Origin: JACVRM01 sp963817375
Lineage (GTDB): Bacteria; Actinomycetota; Thermoleophilia; Gaiellales; Gaiellaceae
Length of the DNA stretch: 64,000 bases
NCBI GenBank assembly: GCA_963817375.1
Contig: CAWFOB010000007.1
Span: 62,001-126,000, forward strand
Reading direction: 5' to 3'
A program made the translations under genes and the position numbers. Position 1 is the first letter of the stretch; each line of letters begins with the position of its first letter. Shown piece after piece: positions 58,419-64,000 of the stretch. The notes below the pieces were generated by a model, which did no database searches, was not told the origin of the DNA, and saw only the letters and a program-made list of their open reading frames with translations.

Positions 58419-58861
58419 GCGTGCTCGTCATCGGCGTCGGCAACGTCTACGGGGGCGACGACGCAGCGGGCGTGCTCGCGGCCGAGCGCCTGCGCGACGA
58501 AGGGCTGGCCGTTCGCGTCTGCGAGTCCGAGCCGTCCCGGCTCGTCGACGCCTGGAGCGGAGCCGAGACGGTCTACATCGTCGACGCTGTCTCGTCCGGC
58601 GCCGAGCCGGGCACGATCCACCGCTTCGACGCGGCGGACGGACACCTCCCCGCACCGATCTTCGGCTCGTCGTCGACGCACGCCCTCGGCGTCGCCGACG
58701 CGGTCGAGCTCGCCCGCGTGCTCGGACGCCTGCCGTCCCGCACCGTCGTGTACGGGATCGAGGGCGCAACGTTCGACGCCGGCGCGGCGGTCACGCCGGC
58801 GGTTTCCCAGGCGGCTGCCCGGGTCGCCGAAGCCATTCTCGAGGAGGTTCGCGATGCATGA
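58415..58861 (+). CDS. hydrogenase maturation protease
   Basis: 148 aa, GTGA overlap with the large-subunit gene. VLVIGVGNVYGGDDAAGVL has the nickel-sensing Asp of the HycI/HybD family, and TVYIVDAVSSGAEPGTI and SSSTHALGVADAVELARVL fit the fold; the third metal ligand is the His in STHAL. It should cut the C-terminal tail of the large subunit once nickel is in place. It overlaps hypA by 8 nt. Confidence 0.9.
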   Translation: MSVLVIGVGNVYGGDDAAGVLAAERLRDEGLAVRVCESEPSRLVDAWSGAETVYIVDAVSSGAEPGTIHRFDAADGHLPAPIFGSSSTHALGVADAVELARVLGRLPSRTVVYGIEGATFDAGAAVTPAVSQAAARVAEAILEEVRDA

Positions 58862-59108
58862 GCAGGCAATGATGCGCGACCTGGTCCGGCACATCGTCAC
58901 CGTTGCCGAGTCCGAGGGAGCGAGCAGCGTCACGCACGTCGAGGTCGAGCTCGGGAAGCTCTCCCATTTCACGCCGGAGCATTTCCGGGAGCACTACGTG
59001 GACGCGACGCGCGGGACGATCGCGGAGGGCGCCGACGTGGAGGCGACGATCTCGGACGACCGTGGCGCCGACGTCGTCCTGCTCGGGATGGAGCTCGAAG
59101 TCCCCTGA
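58854..59108 (+). CDS. hypA: short HypA-like nickel chaperone without zinc domain
   Basis: 84 aa. The N-terminus MHEQAMMRDLVRHIV keeps the Met-His-Glu that binds nickel, and SVTHVEVELGKLSHFTPEHF matches the HypA alpha/beta core. Normal HypA has about 113 aa with a CxxC...CxxC zinc loop. Here the protein ends DVVLLGMELEVP with no Cys at all. It probably delivers nickel to this hydrogenase only. No hypB, C, D, E or F gene lies in the window. Confidence 0.78.
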   Translation: MHEQAMMRDLVRHIVTVAESEGASSVTHVEVELGKLSHFTPEHFREHYVDATRGTIAEGADVEATISDDRGADVVLLGMELEVP

Positions 59109-59112
59109 AGCG

Positions 59113-59241
59113 CTAGCGGAACCAGCGCACCCGCACGCGCCGCGGCCGCGGCGGCTTCCAGCGGATCTGCCGCTTGAACATGCCTGCCGAGAGCATCAGC
59201 AGGAGGGCGAGGCTGGCCGCGAGTGTGGCGTGTGGCTCCAT
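59113..59241 (-). CDS. 42-aa small membrane protein
   Basis: ATG 59239-59241 gives MEPHATLAASLALLLMLSAG, then MFKRQIRWKPPRPRRVRVRW and FR. One hydrophobic helix is followed by an extremely basic tail, so it is likely a membrane-tethered peptide with a nucleic-acid- or lipid-binding end. No good ribosome site is seen. It is convergent with hypA, 4 bases between stops. Existence is not certain. Confidence 0.35.
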   Translation of the reverse strand: MEPHATLAASLALLLMLSAGMFKRQIRWKPPRPRRVRVRWFR

Positions 59242-59310
59242 CGGTTGCAGTATCGGCTGTTCGTTCGCGGGACCGCAACGGTTTCCGGCCGCAAGGCCGC
59301 TCCGTAGTGA

Positions 59311-59715
59311 CTACGGAACGACGAGCACCTTGCAGGGCGCGTGGCGCAGCACCTCGTCGCCGACCGAGCCGAGCACGAGCTTCTTGCCCGTGCCGAGCCC
59401 GCGGGTGCCCATGACGATCAGGTCGGCGTGCTCGCGTTCCGCCTCGTCGACGATCCGCTCGGCGGGGTCGCCCTTGCGCTCGACGACCGTGGCGCGGATG
59501 CCTGCGTCGGCCAGGAAGCGGCCGGCCTCGTCCAGCTCGCGCTCGCGCTCCTCCGACTCCTCGGGGACGAGCATCTGGGGTGCGCGGCCGAACTGCGGCA
59601 GCGGCTCGGCGACGCTCACGACGGAGATGGGCGCGCCGTTCGCGAGCCTGGCGGCCTCGGCGAGGGCGCGCTTCGCGCTCTCGGAGCCGTCGTACGCGAC
59701 AAGGATCTTGGTCAT
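59311..59715 (-). CDS. universal stress protein (UspA family)
   Basis: 134 aa from ATG 59715 with GGGAG upstream. MTKILVAYDGSESAKRAL and the ATP-binding G-2x-G-9x-G(S/T) motif in VMGTRGLGTGKKLVLGSVGDEV are intact, so it should bind ATP. Such proteins respond to oxygen or nutrient stress and in Actinobacteria are often controlled together with DevR/DosR targets. It lies 2.5 kb after the hydrogenase operon start-to-end and may share control. Confidence 0.88.
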   Translation of the reverse strand: MTKILVAYDGSESAKRALAEAARLANGAPISVVSVAEPLPQFGRAPQMLVPEESEERERELDEAGRFLADAGIRATVVERKGDPAERIVDEAEREHADLIVMGTRGLGTGKKLVLGSVGDEVLRHAPCKVLVVP

Positions 59716-59793
59716 GGTCTGCTCCCTTCCTTGGGTTACAGACGCAGCGTCGTCCGCGCGGGCAACCCGCACATCGGGGAGACGGCGCCGCCT

Positions 59794-60300
59794 CTATGCG
59801 GCCTCCTGGCAGTCGGGGTGCGGGCGCCCCGGTATGGGCTCGGACGACCACGCCCCCTGGAGCGGGCCGATGTCGACGACGGCCCGATGCCGGACGTCGA
59901 CGAGCACGAGGAGCCGCGTCACCCGAAGCGCCCGGGCATGCGCCCAGCCCTCGGCGTACGGATGGACGCACGGATGCCCGGTCGGGCCGTCGGGCGGGAT
60001 GACGACGTAGGGGAGGTCGGCGTCGACGTCGGCCGGCGGTCGTACCGCGAGCTCGAGGCTTGCGCCGAGGTGCCCGCCGTCGACGCTGTCCCACGTGCCG
60101 GTTCCGATCACGTCGAGGCGGCGGATCCCGAGCAGCCGGCGCACGATCGGGCCCGCGGACGCGATCCGCGTCGCCTCGCGCCTCATCGCCTGCGGCGGCG
60201 GCGGGGCGAGGCTCCGGAGGCCGGGCTGCATGGCCGGGCCGGAGCCCCCGGCGCACCCGGCGAGCGCCAGGCTGATGCCAAGAAAGGCAACACGACGCAT
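59794..60300 (-). CDS. predicted lipoprotein, unknown function
   Basis: 168 aa from ATG 60300 (MRRVAFLGISLALAGCAGG); the lipobox LAGC is at residues 13-16. The mature protein has a Pro/Gln-rich stretch, then RLDVIGTGTWDSVDGGHLGA, LPYVVIPPDGPTGHPCVHPY and LVLVDVRHRAVVDIGPLQG, a beta-rich domain with two Cys. The family is not recognised. It is divergent from tdh with an 81-base gap. Confidence 0.6.
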   Translation of the reverse strand: MRRVAFLGISLALAGCAGGSGPAMQPGLRSLAPPPPQAMRREATRIASAGPIVRRLLGIRRLDVIGTGTWDSVDGGHLGASLELAVRPPADVDADLPYVVIPPDGPTGHPCVHPYAEGWAHARALRVTRLLVLVDVRHRAVVDIGPLQGAWSSEPIPGRPHPDCQEAA

Positions 60301-60381
60301 CGGGACAGGATACGGAGTTTCCACCGGCCGTTCCGCGGCCGCGCGGATGCCCGGGCCGGCTGAGCACGCGAATGTCGGCTC

Positions 60382-61470
60382 ATGGAGACCATGCTCGCGC
60401 TGCGCAAGCTCGATCCCCGGCCGGGGCTCGTCCTCGACGAGGTGCCGGTCCCCGTCCCGCGTGACGACGAGGTGCTCGTCCGCGTCGAGGCGACCAGCGT
60501 CTGCGGCACGGACCTGCACATCTATCGCTGGGACGAGTGGGCGCAGCACCGCGTGGTGCCGCCGCTGACGCTCGGCCACGAGTTCTGCGGCACGATCGTC
60601 GAGACCGGGAGCGCCGTCCGCCACGCGGCCGCCGGCGACTACGTCTCCGCCGAGAGCCACGTGACGTGCGGCGGCTGCTTCCACTGCCGCACCGGCCGCG
60701 CGCACATGTGCGAGCGGACGCGGATCCTCGGCGTCGACCGCGACGGCGGGTTCGCCGAGTACGTCGCCATCCCCGAGTCGGTCGTCTGGCAGAACGACCG
60801 TGCCAAGCTTCCGCCCGAGATCGCCACCCTCCAGGAGCCGTTCGGCAACGCCGTCTTCGCCGTCGAGCACGCCGACCTCGCCGGCAAGACCGTCGCGGTG
60901 CTCGGCTGCGGGCCGGTCGGGCTCTTCACCATCGCGCTCGCCCGCGCCTTCGGCGCCGGGCGCGTCTTCGCCTCCGATCTCGTCCCGTTCAGGCTCGGCC
61001 TGGCCGACCGTCTCGGCGCCATCGCGATCGACGCGGCCGCCGTCCCGGACGCGACGGCCTGGCTCGTCTCGCACAACGAGGGCGAGCACCTCGACGTGGT
61101 CTTCGAGATGTCGGGCGCCCCCGACGCCGTCCGGAACGCCTTCGCCATCGTCCGGAACGGCGGCCACGTCGTGCTGTTCGGTATCCCCGGGCGGCCGGTC
61201 GAGATCGACGTCGCCGAGGAGCTGATCTTCAAGAACATCCAGGTTTCCGCGGTCAACGGGCGCGAGATCTTCGCGACCTGGTACCGCACGCAGTGGCTGC
61301 TCGAGCACGGCGTCATCGACCTGCGCCCGCTGATCACGGCCCAGCTGCCGCTCACCGACTTCGAGAGTGCCTTCGCGCTGCTCGAGGCGGGCGAGGCGTG
61401 CAAGATCGTGCTCGTGCCGGAAGCAGCCGCAGCTCGTGCCCCCGCCGCCGAGGCGGTCGCTGCGGCATGA
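60382..61470 (+). CDS. tdh: L-threonine 3-dehydrogenase
   Basis: 362 aa, zinc-dependent medium-chain dehydrogenase. The catalytic zinc ligands are in SVCGTDLHIY and LGHEFCG, the structural zinc site is CGGCFHCRTGRAHMC, and the NAD loop is VLGCGPVGLFTIALA. The conserved GREIFATWYRT and FEMSGAPDAV segments are specific to Tdh. It oxidises threonine to 2-amino-3-oxobutyrate. The stop overlaps kbl (ATGA). Confidence 0.93.
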   Translation: METMLALRKLDPRPGLVLDEVPVPVPRDDEVLVRVEATSVCGTDLHIYRWDEWAQHRVVPPLTLGHEFCGTIVETGSAVRHAAAGDYVSAESHVTCGGCFHCRTGRAHMCERTRILGVDRDGGFAEYVAIPESVVWQNDRAKLPPEIATLQEPFGNAVFAVEHADLAGKTVAVLGCGPVGLFTIALARAFGAGRVFASDLVPFRLGLADRLGAIAIDAAAVPDATAWLVSHNEGEHLDVVFEMSGAPDAVRNAFAIVRNGGHVVLFGIPGRPVEIDVAEELIFKNIQVSAVNGREIFATWYRTQWLLEHGVIDLRPLITAQLPLTDFESAFALLEAGEACKIVLVPEAAAARAPAAEAVAAA

Positions 61471-62663
61471 ACGAAGAGCTGCACGACGCGGCCGCCGCCG
61501 AGGTGGAGGCGCTCCGCGAGGCGCGCACGTACAAGCGGTTCAACACACTCGAGTCGCCGCAGGGGCCCGTCGTCCACATGGCCGGGCGCGGCCGGGTCGT
61601 CGTGCTCTCCTCCAACAACTACCTCGGGCTGGCAGCCCACCCGGAGGTCGTCCGTGCGGGCCTTCAGGGACTGCGCGATTACGGCGCCGGTACGGCGTCC
61701 GTCCGCTTCATCTGCGGCACGTTCGCGCCCCACCACGAGCTGGAGGCTGCGCTTGCCGCCTTCTCCGGCACCGAGGCCGCACTCACCTACGTCTCGTGCT
61801 GGAACGCGAACGAGGCTGCGATCCCGACGCTGGCCGACGCGCGTACCGTGATCCTCTCCGACGAGCTCAACCATGCGAGCATCGTCGACGCGATCCGGCT
61901 CTCGAAGCCGGAGCGCAAGGTCGTCTACCCGCACTCCGACATGGCCGCGCTGCGCGACGCGCTCCGCGCCTGCGAGCCGCGGCAGCGCAAGCTCATCGTG
62001 ACCGACGGCGTCTTCTCGATGGAAGGCGACCTCGCGCGGCTCCCCGACATCCTCGAGCTCGCGCGAGCCCACGGAGCCGCCGTCCTCGTCGACGACTCCC
62101 ACGGCGTGGGCGTGCTGGGCGCCACGGGCCGCGGCGTGATCGAGCACTACGGCGTCGCCGGCCAGGTCGACGTCCTCACGGGGACGCTCGGCAAGGCGCT
62201 CGGCGGGGCGGCCGGCGGCTACGTCGCCTCGAGCGCCGCCGTCTGCGACGTGCTCGCGCAGCGCTCGCGCCCCCAGCTCTTCTCGAACGCCCTCCCGCCG
62301 ACCGTCGCCTGCAGCGCATTGCGCGCCCTCCAGCTGGTCGGCGAGGAGCCTGCGCTGCTCGAGCGGTTGCGCGCCAACACGGCTTACTTCCGCGCCGGGC
62401 TCACGGAGCGCGGGTTCGACCCGCTGACCGGCGAGGCGGCGATCATCCCCGTGATCGTGGGCGACACGGCGCTCGCGATCGAGGCGAGCGGGCGGCTGCT
62501 CGACGCCGGCGTGTTCGTCACCGGCTTCGGCTACCCGGTCGTGCCGGAGGGGACGGCGCGCATCCGCGTCCAGATTTCTGCGGCCCACGAGCGCGACCAG
62601 CTGGACTTCGCGCTCGACGCGTTCAGCCGCGTCGGCGTGCAGCTCGCGCTCGTCGCCGGGTAA
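61467..62663 (+). CDS. kbl: 2-amino-3-ketobutyrate CoA ligase (glycine C-acetyltransferase)
   Basis: 398 aa, PLP alpha-oxoamine synthase. VLSSNNYLGLAAHPEV, ASVRFICGTFAPHHELE, VDDSHGVGVLGATGRG and the PLP lysine in GTLGKALGGAAGGY are all present. It splits 2-amino-3-oxobutyrate with CoA into glycine and acetyl-CoA, completing threonine degradation begun by Tdh. Coupled to tdh by a 4-nt overlap. Confidence 0.94.
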   Translation: MNEELHDAAAAEVEALREARTYKRFNTLESPQGPVVHMAGRGRVVVLSSNNYLGLAAHPEVVRAGLQGLRDYGAGTASVRFICGTFAPHHELEAALAAFSGTEAALTYVSCWNANEAAIPTLADARTVILSDELNHASIVDAIRLSKPERKVVYPHSDMAALRDALRACEPRQRKLIVTDGVFSMEGDLARLPDILELARAHGAAVLVDDSHGVGVLGATGRGVIEHYGVAGQVDVLTGTLGKALGGAAGGYVASSAAVCDVLAQRSRPQLFSNALPPTVACSALRALQLVGEEPALLERLRANTAYFRAGLTERGFDPLTGEAAIIPVIVGDTALAIEASGRLLDAGVFVTGFGYPVVPEGTARIRVQISAAHERDQLDFALDAFSRVGVQLALVAG

Positions 62664-62726
62664 GCCGCGCGCACTTCGGGGTTTCCACGGATGGCGGCAT
62701 GCCGAGCCGCGGCGACGCTTGAGCCG

Positions 62727-63278
62727 ATGCACCAGACACGAATCCACGGACGCGGGGGCCAGGGCGTGGTCACCGCCGCCGAGCTGCTGTCGGTCGCGGC
62801 GTTCGCCGAGGGCCGCCACGCGCAGGCGTTTCCGACGTTCGGCTCCGAGCGCACGGGCGCGCCCGTCGTCGCGTTCTGCCGCATCGACGACCGGCCGATC
62901 CGCAGTCGCGAGCCGATCGCCGAGCCCGACGCGCTGATCGTCCAGGACCCGACGCTGCTGCACCAGATCGACCTCTTCGCCGGCCTCGCGCAGGGCGGGC
63001 TCGTGCTGCTGAACAGCACGCGGACGCTCCACGAGCTCGGCCTCGCCGACACCGGCTTCCGCATCGTGACGCTGCCGGCCACCGACATCGCGCGCACGTA
63101 CCTCGGGCGCCCGGTGCCCAATGCCGTCCTGCTCGGCGGCTTCGCGGCGCTGACCGGCGTCGTCTCGCTGGACGCCGTGGTCGCCGCGATCCAGCAGAAG
63201 TTTCGCGGCCCCGTCGGCGAGAAAAACGCCATGGCCGCCCGCGTCGCCTACGAGCAGCTGGAGCCCGTCCATGCGTAG
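62727..63278 (+). CDS. porG: 2-oxoacid:ferredoxin oxidoreductase, gamma subunit
   Basis: 183 aa from ATG 62727 (MHQTRIHGRGGQGVVTAAEL). The R-x-G-G-Q-G motif, FPTFGSERTGAPVVAFCRI and the NAVLLGGFAALTG segment are diagnostic of the gamma subunit of pyruvate or related oxoacid oxidoreductases. It lies 63 bases after kbl and overlaps porA by 8 nt. The delta (ferredoxin) subunit has not appeared up to the window end. Confidence 0.9.
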   Translation: MHQTRIHGRGGQGVVTAAELLSVAAFAEGRHAQAFPTFGSERTGAPVVAFCRIDDRPIRSREPIAEPDALIVQDPTLLHQIDLFAGLAQGGLVLLNSTRTLHELGLADTGFRIVTLPATDIARTYLGRPVPNAVLLGGFAALTGVVSLDAVVAAIQQKFRGPVGEKNAMAARVAYEQLEPVHA

Positions 63279-64000
63279 GCAGCTCGAGGGCTCGGTCGCG
63301 GTCGCGAAGGCGATCGCGCTCTGCCGGCCGGAGGTGATCTGCGCGTACCCGATCTCGCCGCAGACCCACATCGTCGAGCACCTTTCCGACCTCGTGCGCT
63401 CCGGCGAGCTCGACCCGTGCGAGTACCTCAACGTGGAGTCGGAGTTCGCCGCGATGTCGGCCGCCATCGGCGCGTCGGCGACGGGCGCCCGCGCATACAC
63501 CGCGACCGCAAGCCAGGGTCTCCTCTACATGGTCGAGGCGCTCTACAACGCGTCCGGCCTGGGGCTCCCGATCGTGATGACGGTTGCCAACCGCGCGATC
63601 GGGTCGCCGATCAACATCTGGAACGATCACTCCGACTCGATGTCGCAGCGCGACTCCGGCTGGATCCAGCTGTACGCCGAGTCGAACCAGGAGGCCGTCG
63701 ACCTGCACATCCAGGCCTACCGCCTCGCCGAGGCCATCTCGCTCCCGGTCATGGTGTGCATGGACGGGTTCGTGCTGACGCACGCCTACGAGGGCATCGA
63801 GCTGCCCGACCAGGACGTCGTCGACGCATTCCTGCCGCCGTTCGAGCCGCGCCAGGTGCTCGACCCGGCCGACCCGGTGACGATCGGGGCCATGGTCGGG
63901 CCCGAGGCGTTCACCGAGGTGCGCTACCTCATGCACGCGAAGCAGATGCAGGCGCTCGACCTCATCCCGGGGATCGCCTCAGAGTTCTCGCAGGCGTTCG
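63271..64000 (+). CDS. porA: 2-oxoacid:ferredoxin oxidoreductase, alpha subunit, 5' part
   Basis: The first 243 codons are present; the gene runs off the window. LEGSVAVAKAIALCRPEVIC, AYPISPQTHIVEHLSDLV, VESEFAAMSAAIGASATGAR, the TATASQGLLYMVEAL core and NRAIGSPINIWNDHSDSMSQ are typical of the pyruvate:ferredoxin oxidoreductase alpha chain. The complex interconverts pyruvate and acetyl-CoA with ferredoxin. ATG 63271 overlaps the gamma-subunit stop. Confidence 0.9.
   Translation, partial: MRRQLEGSVAVAKAIALCRPEVICAYPISPQTHIVEHLSDLVRSGELDPCEYLNVESEFAAMSAAIGASATGARAYTATASQGLLYMVEALYNASGLGLPIVMTVANRAIGSPINIWNDHSDSMSQRDSGWIQLYAESNQEAVDLHIQAYRLAEAISLPVMVCMDGFVLTHAYEGIELPDQDVVDAFLPPFEPRQVLDPADPVTIGAMVGPEAFTEVRYLMHAKQMQALDLIPGIASEFSQAF

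Overview
The window is very GC-rich, uses many GTG and some TTG starts, and has short spacers and many stop/start overlaps of the GTGA or ATGA type. The content points to an actinomycete: SARP-type (BTAD) regulators, a DevS/DevR-like two-component pair, a group 3b hydrogenase, a B12-dependent ribonucleotide reductase and a LytR_C protein. I infer Actinomycetota, probably class Thermoleophilia; no 16S gene is present to confirm this.

Layout. 1-2.2 kb: an SDR tail, then a CYTH protein, a second CYTH-like protein and a Ppx/GppA phosphatase, overlapped as a phosphate-polymer operon. 2.2-11 kb, mostly minus strand: two NTF2/SnoaL-like proteins, an adenylate cyclase fused to an AAA/TPR ATPase, a class V aminotransferase and nrdJ. 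11-18.2 kb: cell-envelope genes (lipoprotein, O-antigen-ligase-like protein with TPRs, LytR_C protein, NDP-sugar epimerase, methyltransferase), then tmk-holB. 18.4-27.5 kb: a maltodextrin locus with binding protein, two permeases, cytoplasmic GH13, ATPase and secreted GH13 amylase. 27.5-33.7 kb: a stress-type protein, an S2P protease, a c-di-GMP (GGDEF plus HD-GYP) protein preceded by an unlisted 31-aa ORF, and an exported PKD-like protein. 33.8-33.95 kb: tRNA-Thr(CGT) with a decayed partial copy 1.2 kb upstream. 34-39.7 kb: HAD phosphatase, 2H phosphoesterase-like protein, DHFR/RibD-like reductase, acyltransferase and two exported repeat proteins. 39.8-46.8 kb: two SARP-cyclase regulators around a lone BMP-type binding protein. 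47-49.8 kb: small regulators and enzymes. 49.8-59.1 kb: sensor kinase/response regulator, copper oxidase, a cysteine-containing HTH regulator and a group 3b [NiFe] hydrogenase operon with a cyclic-nucleotide-binding subunit. 59-64 kb: a stress protein, a lipoprotein, tdh-kbl (threonine to glycine plus acetyl-CoA) and the start of a 2-oxoacid:ferredoxin oxidoreductase.

A recurring oddity is single-base frame breaks in otherwise well-preserved genes. I count about 18, almost all +1. They are concentrated in malF, malG and the neighbouring GH13 gene (nine in 3.1 kb), with others in the AAA-cyclase, epimerase, 2H protein, a small protein near 37.8 kb, SARP-cyclase, copper oxidase, hydrogenase beta and CNB genes. 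Protein similarity continues across each break, so I read these as probable sequence errors, not gene death, and annotate the genes across the breaks.

The most distinctive biology is a possible ligand-sensing circuit at 39.8-46.8 kb. A soluble SARP-cyclase-ATPase, an exported BMP-family binding protein and a membrane SARP-cyclase with an outside beta-propeller lie together, and the two SARP genes share a nearly identical 36-bp promoter that appears to give one of them a leaderless mRNA. A cAMP-type output could connect to the cyclic-nucleotide-binding protein inside the hydrogenase operon.
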